A stretch of 64,000 nt of DNA from Neoceratodus forsteri (GCA_016271365.2 CM028129.1:433138501-433202500), one strand, 5' to 3'; positions 1 through 11,218 are shown, counted from the stretch's first letter. The notes: generated by a model not told the origin, from the letters alone. Numbers and translations: made by a program.

Positions 1-301
1 GGGTAGTAAGCAGCACTAAATTCAATTTCATCACCTTCAGAATTAGCATCATTAATATAAGCAGCATTATTGGAAGGAGGCTCTGATTGGTGGGCAGCAA
101 GAGGAAGATTAAGTGGTTTATTATGGGTAGCAGATGTGGTTACAGGGCCTGTAGGAAAGGCATTGTGTCTAAAACTGTTTGCCTGATAGGCAAAAAGATG
201 ATTTCTGTGAATGCTTTTGACAGCATGAGGGTCCCCTTCTGGACGCACCTTGTACAGAGGTAAAACATTTAGTTTACTGATTACAGTATAGGAGTATGAT
301 T

Positions 302-1215
302 CTAGTGGTCAGCTATTTTATGCTTGCCTGGAAATCCTAAGTTGCACATCAGCGCATGATCTCCTACCTTGAGTTCTTGGGCCTTGAAACATTTGTCATG
401 GCAAGCTTTGTTGGCCAAATTTTTTTTAGCAGCCATGGTATTAGCCAGTTGGTATGCATGGTTCAACTGTTCTTTTAACTTCTTAACATACTGATGGTAG
501 TTTTCAGATCGGACACCATTAGAAGAGACACCAAAGCACAAATCCACAGGGAGACGAGCTTCTCTACCAAACATAAGGTGGTACAGTGAAAACTCAGTAG
601 CATCATTCTTTGTGCAATTGTAGGTATGTGCCAAAGCACTGATTTGTTGGCTCCATCTAGGCTTGTCTTTTGGATTCAGGGTGCCAAGCATATCTAATAA
701 GGTATGGTTGAATCTCTCTTGTTGGGGATCTCTTTATGAGTGACAGGGGGTAGTTCTGAATTTTTTGACACCCCAGATAGATAAAGGTATTTTGTGGGTC
801 TACTCTTGAAATCTCTGCCTTGATCAGAATGAATGCTCTGAGGGGCGCCATAGTGCACAAAAAACTTCTCTACAGAACTTTTGCCACTATAGAGGCCTTC
901 TGGTCCTTGGTCGGGTAGGCCTGCACATACCTTGTGAAATGATCAGTTACTACCAGTACATTAGCAATGTTCTTTGGGTCTGGCTTTAAGCTAAGAAAAT
1001 CAATGCATACAAGCTCTATCTAGGCACTTCTGAATATATTGACAAGTGGGGCTGCTCTTTGAGTCTGGGCCTTTCTTTGAATGCATCAGCTGCAGGATGT
1101 GCAATATTGTTCAGTGTCTATGCCCATTTTAGGCCAATAAAAACGTGATCGGGCCAAGTCTAGATTTCTTTCACTCCCCAAATGTCCCATATCATTGTGT
1201 AATGCCTTTAGCACG
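302..1215 (-). pseudogene. gypsy copy 1 integrase (broken), with downstream tail at 1-300
   Basis: This is a remnant of the enzyme that inserts retrotransposon cDNA. Reading leftwards, an HHCC-type zinc-binding region lies near 1,215-1,080 (His-x-Gly box, a FYWPKMG stretch, then Cys-x2-Cys). The catalytic core follows, with an IHSDQG motif near 850-830 carrying the second catalytic Asp. The piece at 691-302 has the post-core wording LMFGREARLPVDLCFG and a Lys-rich helix typical of gypsy integrases. The frame shifts several times. The 1-300 segment reads as the low-complexity tail also seen after integrase in copy 2. No chromodomain is visible. Function is lost; identity is confident from parallel reading with copy 2. 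Confidence 0.88.
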
Positions 1216-1385
1216 ACAGTCTTGAACTTGGTTGACAACACTAGCTATTTTTTAACAAGCTCTCCTTGGCAGTCAGTCAGTTCTCAATACAATTACTGCT
1301 CACACAACTTGAGTTTAGGTCCCTCTTATGATAACAAAGCAGCGTTGGGGTCAGTGGACCACATTTTAGAGACATTCCTTCCCCT

Positions 1386-2250
1386 TTACAAGGAATTAAT
1401 GACTTTTCTCATAAATGGATCACAGTTCTGTTCTCTTTGAATGCCAGCTGGGGTTAGCTGTGGTAGAGAGCTTAAGTCTAGAGCTGCAAAATTACAGCAA
1501 GCCAATGGTATGCAAGTACCTGGAGGTCCCAAGCAATCCGCCAAGCAGTTAACAGTTTCTGAGGATGGAGGTTCCTCTTTATCAAATTTGTGGCATAGAA
1601 CTTTTACTGATTGTTCAGGAATATGCACCCACCATTGACTGGGGGCAGGTCTGCATGAAAGAGCATTGGTATCTATGTGATTTGAGCCTGGATGATATTC
1701 TACTGCATAGTCATAAGTGGAAAGAAAAGAAAGCCATCTGTGCCCAGTAGCATTGAGTTTGGCGGAGGTTTGACCATACATCAATGGGTTGTTGTCGGTC
1801 TTGACCAGGATCGTTGCACCATTCAGATATTCATGAAACTGCTCCACTAATCCCCACTCGAGAGCAAGAAATTCCAGTTAATGTACAGGATAATTTTTTT
1901 CTGAACACATCAGACTCCTACTAGCAAAAGCTACTAGGCGTAGACCCCTCTGTGTACTCCTGGTAAGGCATGGCCATTAGGCCACTTAGACTGGTGTCCA
2001 TGTGTAACACACAAGATTTTGAAGGATCGGCATAAGCAAGTACAGGAGCATGAGTCAATTGGTAGATGATTTATTGACAATCAGTGTCACAATCAGGAGT
2101 CCATCTTGGACCAAACGGCTCATGGGGTCTGAAATATGTCTTTACAGTCTCTTTGCCAGTATCATCCTTGAATTCTTTATGAGTAGGTAAGTACCCTTGA
2201 GTTAAGTTCAGCAACGGCCGTACTACCTTGGTGTAGTCTTTAACAAATTG
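1386..2250 (-). pseudogene. gypsy copy 1 RNase H and connection region (broken)
   Basis: RNase H degrades the RNA strand of the RNA-DNA hybrid during reverse transcription. The open stretch 1,847-1,386 contains VEQFHEYLNGA, then TDNNPL (catalytic Asp) and, after the YDYAVEYHPG segment, HIDTNALS with the last acidic residue. The canonical wording there is ADALSR, so the site is slightly changed. The end of this ORF (CNFAALDLSSLPQLTPAG) matches the linker between RNase H and integrase in copy 2. Between 1,860 and 2,250 the RT thumb/RNase H start is readable only in fragments. This is a decayed gene within gypsy copy 1. Confidence 0.85.
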
Positions 2251-2835
2251 GCGGTATTAACCGCAAAATCCAAGAAACCTCTGGAGCTCTTTCAAGTTGT
2301 TGGGCTTTGGCAAATCCATTAATGCTTCCACCTTGTTGGGGTCTATTTGTATACCCCAGGAAGACACAATGTGACCTACATATTTTACAGACTGGCATTT
2401 GTCTATGGATAGCTTTAAGTCGAATTCCTCAAGCCAGTCAAGCACTTTAAACAAACGGGCTTCATGTTCTTCAAGGGTCCTCCTGAAAACAATAACATCA
2501 TCAAGATACACCAGGCATTCAAGGAGGTTCATGTCGCCCACTGTACACTCCACAAGTCTCTTAAATGTTGTTGGTGCACCTGAAATTCCTTGCAGCATAT
2601 GGAGAAATTTATAGAATCCCAGGGGACAAATAAATGCTGTTTTCTCCCTATCTTCCAGAGCCATCAGGATCTGCTAATATCCACTGTGTAGATTGAGGAC
2701 AGAAAACCACTTACTCCCATGTAAGCAATCCTGTATGTGTGCCCATTGTGTATTGATCAGGCACAGTTCTTTTACTGAGTGTTCTGTATTCCAAACACGT
2801 TCTGACAGAGCCATTTTTCTTTTGTACTACAATGA
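2230..2835 (-). pseudogene. gypsy copy 1 reverse transcriptase (broken)
   Basis: This is the RT palm of the gypsy pol. The 2,664-2,257 stretch reads EDREKTAFICPLGFYKF, then the QGISGAP fingers/palm segment and the catalytic YLDDV box (YxDD class) near 2,510, followed by EEHEARLFKVLDWL and the LGFCG turn. Upstream wording (HSGY, then K-N-G-S before 2,760) continues to 2,835, where a CR1 fragment interrupts. The missing upstream part resumes at 3,655-3,799 and 4,917-4,954. The YxDD box is intact here, but stops and insertions destroy the gene as a whole. Confidence 0.92.
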
Positions 2836-3654
2836 TTATGAACATACGAATGTGCCAGCAGAAACAGACCACCCGGTCTATCTAAGTCTGCTCGAGTGTG
2901 CGGCTAGCACTCCTAGTTTGCAGCTGCCCCACCCCCCCATTTGTCATCCCACTGCCAATCCACCTCCCCCACCCTCATTCTCCCCTGTTCTCTGTCCCAT
3001 GCCCTTTTGAAACTGTTCACAGATTTACATGATACCACCTATTCTGGTAGGGCATTCCATTTTGTTACCATCCTCTCTGTGAAATAGTGTCTCCTCATTT
3101 CCTTCCTAAATCTTCCCCCCTCTATTCTTAGCACATGCCCCCTGGTGACCCTTCCCCTCCTTAACTTAAAGACGCCATCTGCCCCATCCTTACTGATTCC
3201 CCTCAGATACTTGAATATCTCTATCATGTCCCCCCTCTACCTTCTATCCTCCAGGGTGTACATATTCAGGTCTCTCAGCCTGCTGTCATAGTCTGTCCCT
3301 TCCATTCCACATATCATCTTTGTTGCCCTCCTCTGCACCCCCCCTCCAGTAGCCTGATATCACACTTTAGGTATGGCCTCCTAAACTGCACACAATACTC
3401 TAAGTGCGGCATTACCAGCGACCTATAGAGGGGCAAGATCACCTCTCTTTGCCTGGGTGAAAACCCCCTCGCTATGCACTCCAGCATTTTGTTCGCTTTT
3501 GCAGCTGCTCTCCTGCACTGGGCAGTGTTGTCCATGGTGCCTGTTATCATTACCCCTAGGTCCTTCTCCTCCTCAGTGATTCCCCAGCTTAACCCCTCCC
3601 AGCCAGTATTCTCTCCTTGGGTTCTTCACCCCAAAGTACATAACCTTAATTGGA
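2836..3654 (-). mobile_element. CR1-type LINE, 5'-truncated 3' fragment
   Basis: This is the 3' end of a CR1 non-LTR retrotransposon lying antisense. On the minus strand, 3,550-3,314 reads AKANKMLECIARGFSPRQ...LPLYRSLVMPHLEYC, the RT thumb signature of CR1. Then 3,227-3,039 reads MIEIFKYLRGISKDG and a C-terminal YFTERMVTKWNALP segment. The 3' UTR begins near 2,836 with wording also found at 61,310-61,380 (a tract saying that a bracketed state may be read from the sequence), so these two belong to one subfamily. It interrupts the gypsy RT. Everything upstream of the RT thumb is absent, the usual result of incomplete reverse transcription. Confidence 0.88.
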
Positions 3655-3799
3655 GAGGCATATGGACTCTATGACTCCTATATTATACTGGCTGCTAGCA
3701 TCTCTTGTAGATGACTCCTCACATCATCTATGACAGCAGGAGCAAGGCATCTGGATCTTTCCCAGAAAGGTTGATCATCATGCAGTCGTATATGGTGTT
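3655..3799 (-). pseudogene. gypsy copy 1 RT, N-terminal piece
   Basis: This short minus-strand block lies between the CR1 fragment and the solo LTR. It matches the gypsy copy 2 sequence at 28,080-28,160 (asp-asp-val-arg, then LQEMLAASI-like wording and the SPIVVV-type approach to the RT core). It shows that copy 1 was continuous before the CR1 and LTR arrived. Confidence 0.8.
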
Positions 3800-4916
3800 T
3801 GTCACAAACGCACTCCGCAGGTCAGGCCCTCTGCTCCCACAGTGCCAACCTCAGAGTGCAATAGTGTGAACAGGTAACAGACAGGGTAACCCTCATGTCT
3901 GCTTTTGGGTCTGAATCACCTTTAGCCTCAAGTTCTGGGGGGTTCAAATGGTGAACTTTATGCTAGCGTACCCAAATGTACAGGCTCAGATAATATTCTC
4001 TTCAGGGGAGATGCAATATATCATTAGCCTAAGGGCACCTAACCAGGTATCCAAAATGAACCCTTAAAACTCTATAAGAGAACTCTGTTATACTCTTACC
4101 TTTTTCAAACTTAATAACACCATCAAGCCTTTTAAACAGTTGTCAGACTTAAAATACAGGCACTTCACATGCAAAAAGAACTGGGAAGACACAGGCAGTA
4201 TTTCAAGAAAATGTGATTTTACTCAAAATATGAAAATAAGTAAGATAAAATACAAAACAATTATCAAGAGCTTGCAATCTCAAAAGAAAATGGGAAAAAT
4301 TACAGAACAAAACTCCTACCACAATACATTTAGATATTTTCTATCTAATGTATTACCTCTGTAAGTGCATTTAAAGTTAGATGTTTCTGCTTTCAGAGCC
4401 CAAGATGATATCCCACATTTCAGATACCCTGATACATTTTCAACTCTATTTCCACACCCACTTGATGAGTCACCTAGCTCATCCTTTTAGAATTTATTCC
4501 TCCAAACACAATTTACTACCAGGAGGTATTTTAAAATTAATGGTAACATCTGAGGAAAAAAACATTTCCTATATATAACTCCTTAATTACACATTTTTCT
4601 TTTGAACTTAGCAGTCCCAAACTGGCACCAAGGTGTTAAAAAGCCAACAGGAATCAGCCTAATGACGTCCTTTCCCTGGTGTCATAAAACTCATATTTAG
4701 TTTCCACATCAAAGCAGCAGCAAGCAGTAAACTATTTTCTGGAGGATGTTCCAATTAACTGTTTCCTTCTGGTCTGTTTTATTACATCCTGTGTTTTCAG
4801 CTGCTGACCTTGTAATTTAAAGGCCACATCTCTCCCACTGAAATGGTCATACACAGACCATGTATTTATAATACCAATGTTATACAATAATCATAACCAG
4901 CTGGCCAAGTGTCACA
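3800..4916. mobile_element. solo LTR with 5-bp target duplication GTGTT
   Basis: This 1,117-bp block has TG...CA ends: TGTCACAAACG on the left and AAGTGTCACA on the right, so the termini are inverted TGTCAC/GTGACA. Exact 5-bp repeats GTGTT flank it at 3,795-3,799 and 4,917-4,921. The host gypsy sequence reads on across it. No coding sequence is present, so this is a solo LTR left by recombination between the two LTRs of an endogenous retrovirus or other LTR element. A 5-bp duplication fits several LTR groups. Orientation is unclear because no convincing TATA box plus AATAAA arrangement was found. Confidence 0.85.
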
Positions 4917-4984
4917 GTGTTCATCACCAGTAACACATCCAACATTCCTAGCTACATGACCTAGCTAGGCATGAGATCAGTGCA

Positions 4985-5281
4985 GTGCAGGATGAATTTG
5001 TGGAGTTGGGGAGGGGCCTCAGACAGGTAGCAAGCACGGTAACCTTCTCAGAGGTGCTGCCAGTCCATGGCAGGGGTGAGGCTAGGGTACTGCACACCAT
5101 GCAGTTTAATGAATGGTTGCAAAACTGGTGCAGAGCACAGGGCTTTGGCTTCACTGGGGACTGGGGGTCCACCTGGAGAGATGAAGGTCTATACTGGCAT
5201 GATGGTCTGCATCTGTCCAGGAAGGGAAACATGCTCCTAGGTGACAGGTTTAAAAGCTTCCTTGGCAAGCTTTTAAACTAG
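4985..5281 (+). pseudogene. LINE D ORF1, C-terminal SGNH-esterase-like part
   Basis: CR1 ORF1 proteins often end in an SGNH/GDSL-type esterase domain thought to help RNP or membrane handling; its exact role is unsettled. Here only the C-terminal part remains. It shows a VTFSEVLPV strand, a WLQNWCRAQGFGF helix-strand segment and the terminal catalytic block WHDGLHLSRKGN, in which Asp-x-x-His (DGLH) gives the last catalytic pair. The N-terminal GDS serine block is missing because the element is 5'-truncated near 4,955. It stops at 5,281 and the endonuclease frame opens shortly after, as in a bicistronic CR1. The first codon of the open stretch is not the biological start. Confidence 0.78.
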
Positions 5282-5337
5282 CCAAGGGTGGAGGTGCTGA
5301 TAGGAAACAGGAAAGTTCAAGCCTCCCCCTGCAAAGC

Positions 5338-6182
5338 ATGGCAGGTAGTAGGGTAAACATTGAGGTACAGAGCTTGACAGAGGGCAGGACAGGAGTAAAT
5401 GGAAAAATGGACAAGGGCAATAACAGCAGGGATGGGATAAAAAAGGATAAAGACAACATTAAATGGAGGGCAATGAGTACCAATGCCCATAGTCTGGGAA
5501 ACAAGCTTCCTGAGCTAGTAGCCCTGATGGAAGTGGAACACTTGGATATTATGGCTGTCACAGAAACATGGTACACGGAGAACCATGACTGGGATGTCAA
5601 CATACCAGGGTACACAATCTACAGAAGGGACAGGGAGGGTAAAACAGGAGGTGGAGTAGCTCTCTACATAAGGGAAGGGATCAAAGTAACAGAACTAAAA
5701 GGTAAAGGGGGAGGACAAGAGGCACTCTGGGTCACATTGGAGACAGGGAGTGGCATCACAATCCGCCCAGGGTTGTATACAGACCCCCGTCTCAAGGGGA
5801 GGAAATGGACAAGAAAATGATAGAGGGCATTCTCAAAATGGCTGAAAAAGGGGAGATACTGTTGATGGGGGACCTGAATATGCCAGATGTTAACTGGACA
5901 ACATGGACTGCAGCCACATCCAAGAGCAGGGTCATTCTCGATGCCCTACAGGGAGCATGCCTTAGACAGCTGGTGGTGGAACCCACTCAGGAGGGAGCAA
6001 TATTAGACCTGGTACTCTCAAATGGAGAGAGGATCTCAAACTTAAAAGTCAGTAGACACCTGGGAACAAGCGACCACTGCACAGTGTGCTTCACAATAAA
6101 CACAACCATGGAGACAAGCCATACAAATACAAGGATACTGGACTTTAGAAGGGCTGACTTTGGCAAATGGGTGAATACCTGA
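5338..6182 (+). pseudogene. LINE D ORF2 apurinic-type endonuclease (frameshifted)
   Basis: The APE-like endonuclease nicks target DNA to prime reverse transcription. The first frame (5,338-5,820) has NAHSLGNKLPEL, then AVTETW with the catalytic Glu, the GGGVALYIR segment, and breaks near 5,775. A second frame (5,805-6,182) carries MGDLNMPDVNW (catalytic Asp-Asn box, canonical GDFN), ILDLVLSN and GTSDHCTV (terminal Ser-Asp-His). All key residues are visible over two frames. A stop at 6,181 separates it from the linker and RT. Identity is very clear. Confidence 0.92.
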
Positions 6183-6604
6183 GGAATGCATTAGCAAATG
6201 GCCAGAAAGGAGGGTGAAAGAACAATGGAGAAAAATCAAAACTGCCATCATGGAGGCAACAAGCCTTTGTGAAACAAATAAAGAAAACAAAGCGGAATAA
6301 AAACCACTATGGCTCTCAAAAGAAGTGTCAGGGAAGGTTAAGGAGAAAAGGCTGCATTCAAAAGTATAAGGAATCACAGACAGAGCACGACAAGGAACTG
6401 TATCAATTAAACAGAAAAGAAGTGGAAAGGCAGTCAGAAAAGCAAAGGCCCAAACCAAGGAAAGGATAGCCAACTCAGTTAAGAAGGGGGATAAAACCTT
6501 TTATAGGTACATTAGGGAACATAGAAAGGTTAAGGGAGGGATAGGGAAGATTAATAAAAGAAGAAGGGAGGTGGGCAGAGGGAGACAGTGAAAAGGCAGA
6601 GATA

Positions 6605-8219
6605 ATGAATGAATACTTTTGCTCATTATTCACAAAAGAAGAAGAGGAGGAGTTACCTAAACCAAACAGTAGAAGCACTCTGGATAGTGGGGTTGATACC
6701 AGTCCATTTAAAGAAGAAAGAGTACTGAAAGAACTTCTAAAACTCAAGGTGGACAAAGCAATGGGGCTTGACGGGATTCACCCTAGAATCCTAAAAGAGC
6801 TAAGGGAGGACCTAGTGACACCACTAACCACACTTTTTAACAAATCATGGGAAGATGGGGTGGTACCTGAGGACTGGAGGAGGGCAGATGTGATTCCCTT
6901 CACAAAAGTGGGAGCAAGGCAGAAGCAGGAAACTACAGACCTGTTAGTTTGACCTCAGTGGTGGGGAAAATGATGTGATCACTTCTGAAAGAAAGAATTG
7001 TTGAGTACCTAGAGGCCAGCGGGCACTGGACCCAAAGCAGCATGGATTCACAACAGGAAGGTCATGTCAGACAAATCTAATCGATTTCTTTGACTGGGTG
7101 ACCAAAGTAATAGACCAGGGAGGGGCTGTGGATATGGCCTACCTAGACTTTAGCAAGGCATTTGACACAGTCTCACACAAAGATTAATGGTCAAGTTAGC
7201 CAGCCTGGGAGTGGGTCCCAGGGTGGTAGCCTGGGTAGAAAACTGGCTGCACAACAGGACACAGAAGGTAATAGTGAATGGAACACATTCTGAAGAAAGG
7301 GGGGGTTACTAGTGGAGTACCTCAGGGCTCAGTACTGGGTCCAGTCCTCTTTAATGTCTTTATAGGTGACATTGCAGAGGGTCTGGAAGGAAAGGTATGC
7401 CTCTTTGTGGATGACACAAAGATCTGTAACAGAGTTGATACACAAGGGTGGTAGAAAGGATGATAAGGGACTTGGCAAGGTTGGAGGAATGGTCAGACAT
7501 ATGGCAACTTCGATTCAATGCAAAGAAGTGCAAAGTAATGCACCTGGGAAATAAAAATCCAGGAGAAGAGTACACAATAGCAGGGGAGGTACAAACAACA
7601 ACAATAATGGAAAGGGATCTGGGTGTAGTCATATCAGATGACCTAAAGGTGGGTATGCAACATGAGAAGTCAGTAGGAAAAGCCAGGGGGATAATGAGAT
7701 GCATAGGAAGGGGCATCACAAGTAGAAAAAGGGAAGTGGTTATCCCTCTATACAGACAGTTTGTGAGACCCCATCTGGAGTACTGCTTGCAGTTTTGGAG
7801 ACCTCATCTACGCAAGGACATAGACAGGATGGAAGCAGTCAGAGGAGGGCAACTAAAATGGTGCAGGGTCTACATCAGAAACCATATGAAGAGAGACTGA
7901 GAGAGCTTAATATGCATACCTTTGATGAAAGGAGGGACGGGGAGACATGATAGAAACTTTTAAGTACCTCAAGGGAATCAACAAAGTCCAGGAGGGTAGC
8001 ATCTTTCAGAAAAAGAGATGTGTAAGAACAAGGGAGCACAATTTAAAGTTAGAGGGGGGACGGCTCAGGGGTAATGTGAGGAAATTCTTTTTCATGGAGA
8101 GAGTGGTGGACGCATGGAACCACCTTCCTGGAGAGGTTGTGGGGTCTAAAACAGTGGAGGAATTCAAACATGCATGGGACAGACATAAGGCAATTATAGT
8201 GGGGGGTTGCAGGAAATAG
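6605..8219 (+). pseudogene. LINE D ORF2 reverse transcriptase (broken)
   Basis: This RT copies CR1 RNA at the nicked target. The segment 6,605-6,952 holds the N-terminal fingers (KAMGLDGIHPRILKEL, then EDWRRADVIP). The middle is scrambled by frameshifts, but KAFDTV near 7,155, VPQGSVLGP near 7,318 and the catalytic LFVDDTK box near 7,400 are readable (F-V-D-D, canonical F-A-D-D). The thumb follows at 7,448-7,900 (GLARL-like helix, RHMATSIQ frame shadow, LYRQFVRPHLEYC), and the C-terminus at 7,947-8,219 has MIETFKYLKGINKV and a FMERVVDAWNHLP end. The gene is dead but complete in outline. Confidence 0.92.
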
Positions 8220-8335
8220 GCTATTGGTTAACTAGAATCTGCAGCTTATCCAGTAGTTAGGGAAATGGGCAGACTGGGTGGGCCAAGTGGTCCTCATCTG
8301 CTGTCAAAGTCTATGTTTCTATTCCTCTCCTTGAG

Positions 8336-9356
8336 GAAGAATACCTCGGTTCACTAAGTCAGCTTTTAACTAATTCTGTTTCTCCAACTACTCGGGATGG
8401 GTGAGTCTCCGAAGTCAAACATGTCAGGCAATAACTCACATTCTTCTCCAGTCTGACACTTGTATGGCAGTACAGCAGTGTCAGCACAGTAAACTTTAGC
8501 CAGAGTGCAACCTTGGTACACCTTGATGGCTGATCTGTGAGCTTTTGAATTTGGACCACCACTCTTCGGACACAAGTGTTAGTGTGGACGGGAAGCACAC
8601 TGGGCTTAACCAGCGGTCCTTCAGTCAATTTTCCCTCTTCTGGGGTATCCAGCATCGAAATTTTGCTGTCATTTCTTTCTCCAACTGCACTTCTCCACTG
8701 ACACTGCACTCAGCATTGGGAGGAAGTAAGATAGCAGAAGAATCCTTCTTCCACATAATACCCACAGGCTCATCTTTGTCACTCTCCTCGGGGTGCACTT
8801 GCAACTCATAGGCTCTTTGGATCATGCCATGAACATTCAGGGCTCTTCCAGTCTTCTTTTGCTGTCTCTCTTGACATAACCAAGTAAGATGGCCAAACAT
8901 AAGCGCATTGGTACCAATTAACACAGGGATAACATTGTACAGTCCAGAGGGAGGACATACCAGGGCTAGTGTCTCCACAGGATCTCCCACACCTGCCACA
9001 GAGGATGGAAAAGAAAGCCACACTCTCAGATAACCGAGATATGGATACAATTTATCGCTCAACCCCCATACATGCAGTCCATCGAGAGGTTGTAGTGGGT
9101 GATCAGATAAGCGATGATCATACCAATCTTTGAAGATTATTGTAACTTGGGACCCGCTGTCTGGAACAGCTCGAGCAGGGATTCCATCCACATACATAGT
9201 GGTTTCCATGGAAGGACCCACCAATTTGGCCCAGTCAGGAGGAGTATTATTAGCAGACAGAGTGACGGCAGACTTGGCTACATAAGGTTTGTTTGGAGAC
9301 TTAGAAGGTGGCTTTATATTGACTTGTCTGACCTGGTTGAGCAACTTTATGGTCAT
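8336..9356 (-). pseudogene. gypsy copy 1 protease and following spacer
   Basis: This is a retropepsin-like aspartic protease that would cut the gag-pol polyprotein. The open stretch 9,356-8,625 begins just after the zinc-knuckle region with LLNQVRQ. It carries the active-site triad Asp-Ser-Gly in AVPDSGSQVTIIF, then GLHVWGLSDKLYPYLGYL and the VIPVLIGTNALMF flap/C-terminal segment, whose canonical form is ILGMN-like. Frames 8,709-8,359 continue into the spacer before RT. This is the longest uninterrupted frame of copy 1. Copy 2 shows the same region at 26,954-27,847, with a stop just before its Asp. Confidence 0.88.
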
Positions 9357-9882
9357 CTTTCACAAATCTTCAGGGGTCTGGCATACTCTTTTTGTGTGCT
9401 TATCCTCACCACAGTGGTAGCAGAAAACAGTGAATCTGGGATTGTGAGCTTGCATGGGTTCTTCAACTGATTTATTGCTACTGTAAGGACCAGACTTATA
9501 AGCACTTTTGGGTCTGTGCTTATTTTCAACTCCACTTGGCCATCTCCAAGACAAAGGCAGATTAGCCAACTGTACAAGATCACTCACTGTTGCTCTCAAC
9601 TCTCTCATCTCTCTCAACGTGTCACTATTTGTTTCTTCACTAGGGACCTGAGCACTTGCACCCTTCATAGTGGGTGGAGTTTCACTGGCGACCTCAGCAG
9701 CATGGATGCGAACAGTCTAACCTTTGACCAGTTCCACAGCACTTTGCGCATTAGCCTTTAGTTCTCTTAACTCTTTTACTACATCTTTAAGTTGCTGTGC
9801 ATCAATAGCAGTCTCTTTTTCAGTAGGCTTTTCAGGGGCCAGGGCCGCTCAATCCGCAACTGCATAAGGATCCCAAAACTAG
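9353..9882 (-). pseudogene. gypsy copy 1 gag C-terminus with zinc knuckle
   Basis: This is the nucleocapsid end of gag. A CCHC zinc knuckle (Cys-x2-Cys-x4-His-x4-Cys, in FCYHCGEDKHTKRVC) lies at about 9,425-9,375 and would bind the RNA genome. Upstream (9,700-9,450) is a polar linker with an LTDL-like coiled-coil stretch. Near 9,880 the FWDPYA wording matches the capsid end of copy 2. Sequence before that point is not gag, so the capsid and N-terminal domain are lost. Stops occur in the linker. Confidence 0.85.
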
Positions 9883-10482
9883 AGCCCAGGGAGACAACTT
9901 AAGGTAAGCCCCTCTATTTGGGGGGGTTACATACAACTAAAAGAAACAGGTACCAGAAACCTATATGGTTCTCTAGAAAGGTCAGGGAAGCAGCTAGAGC
10001 CAAAAAGAAGGCCTTCACCAAATACAAGGAAAAACAAAGAGAGGAGGAATAGGGAGAGTACCAAGTGGGAACAAGTGAAACCAAGAGGGCAGTCAGAGAA
10101 GCAGACACAGAGCTGCTTATTGCAGAAGGGTCAAGGGAGGGGAACATGTATCTCAGATATATTAAGGAAAAAAAGAAGGAAGGGAGGAAGAATTGTTAGG
10201 CTAACAGAGGGAGTGCAATTTAAGAGGATAAATAGAAAGCAGTCATTCTTAACAACTGCTTCTGCTCTGTATGTACAACATAAGACAGAGGGCCTCTGCC
10301 AGAAAGTGGAATTAAGGCAGCTATAAGGGGAAATCTTGGTGATGAGGCAGCAAGTAATTATCAGTGAAAGGGTTCTGAAAGGGCTAGTAGCCCTAAAGAT
10401 AAATAAGGCCCTGGGACAAAATGGGATGCAACTGCGGGTACTCAAGGAACTGGCAATGGAACTAATTGAACTCCTGGTACAG

Positions 10483-11218
10483 TGTCATTGAAGCACAGGT
10501 AAGGAAGCATAGGAAAAATCAAGAGCAGTTGTAGAATTCTCAAAAAGTGTTTATTAGTACTAGCAGTAACATAAAAAAAATAAACTTGTTCAGTATAACT
10601 ACTTACAAAGGCAAAATAAACAGAGAAGATCCATCTGAGTTTACCTTCAATCTTTGTGTATCTGTGTCTGTGTCTCTCTTGCAAGAAATTGCAGCTCTGT
10701 TTTTATAAGTCCTTGCAACCACTCCCCCTTAACAAGCATCCTGTTTTTTTCTAAAATGTTCTTGTAAGTGTCAGGCAGATGCAGCAAGAACACAATGTCC
10801 CAGAACTGAGGCCCCTTCTCCACAGCTTCTGAAAAAGGGCTTAAAAACTGCTCTCAGGTTAACCCCTCGAGTTCCCAATAGCTTTTTACAATCATCTCAA
10901 ACTATAATTATATACATTTCAACAGTAACACTATATAATTTCTAAGCAAAGGGATTCCAATGTCAGTTACATTTCCACTTAATAATTTGTATATATTTTT
11001 ATACCAGCAGATATGCAAGGGAGGAAAAGATAGAACAGTGGAGAGACAGTGAGAGGCAAAGAATTGTGAGACTGCCGGGGTGATCAAGTCCTAGGTCTCA
11101 CGAGAAAAGTTGGTTGTGCAACCAGACAGACAAGAGACAGGAAAGGAAAGGATAGAACAGATCCCTGCATTCAAACTCTCCATAACAACTGGGACAGGTC
11201 CTATTCAACCCTGTCACA
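10483..11218 (-). mobile_element. solo LTR in LINE E (minus strand)
   Basis: This 736-bp block interrupts the RT remnant. On the minus strand it starts TGTGACAGGGTTG and ends CAATGACA, i.e. TG...CA. Flanks are TACAG on the left and TACAA on the right, a 5-bp duplication with one mismatch. On the minus strand a TATA box (CTTATAAAAA) lies near 10,705 and an AATAAACAC signal near 10,553, about 70 bases before the end. This is the expected U3-R-U5 order, so orientation is supported. There is no coding sequence. It starts with the same TGTGACAGGG as the LTR at 54,517. Confidence 0.78.

Larger units (their letters stand above)
4955..8323 (+). mobile_element. LINE D, CR1-clade non-LTR retrotransposon (5'-truncated)
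   Basis: This is a plus-strand CR1 element of about 3.4 kb inserted in gypsy copy 1. It begins inside ORF1 (esterase end at 4,985-5,281). It continues through an endonuclease (5,460-6,180), a linker and an RT (6,605-8,219). It ends in the CR1-style 3' UTR, GGGCAGACTGGGTGGGCCAA followed by CTATGTTTCTATT. Frameshifts and stops occur in ORF2 near 5,780, 6,180, 6,950-7,450 and 7,900. Gypsy sequence resumes near 8,324. No clear target duplication was seen, which is common for CR1. Confidence 0.93.
1..9882 (-). mobile_element. Ty3/gypsy retrotransposon copy 1, broken and nested
   Basis: A minus-strand gypsy element runs from gag (about 9,880) through protease, RT, RNase H and integrase to the left edge, where it continues out of the window. 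Its pieces are 8,324-9,882, 4,917-4,954, 3,655-3,799 and 1-2,835; the gaps hold a CR1, a solo LTR and LINE D. Domain order and wording match gypsy copy 2 (22,870-48,083), so both belong to one family. The gag N-terminal half and the 5' LTR are missing: the element stops inside gag at the start of LINE E. No LTR of this copy lies in the window. All reading frames carry stops or frameshifts, so it is dead. The assignment is firm; exact junctions are good to about 10-20 bases. Confidence 0.93.

Noticed and set aside
2836..3010. Pro-rich plus-strand frame at 2,693-3,010
   Set aside because: It is antisense to gypsy RT and CR1 3' UTR; the proline run comes from C-rich UTR sequence.
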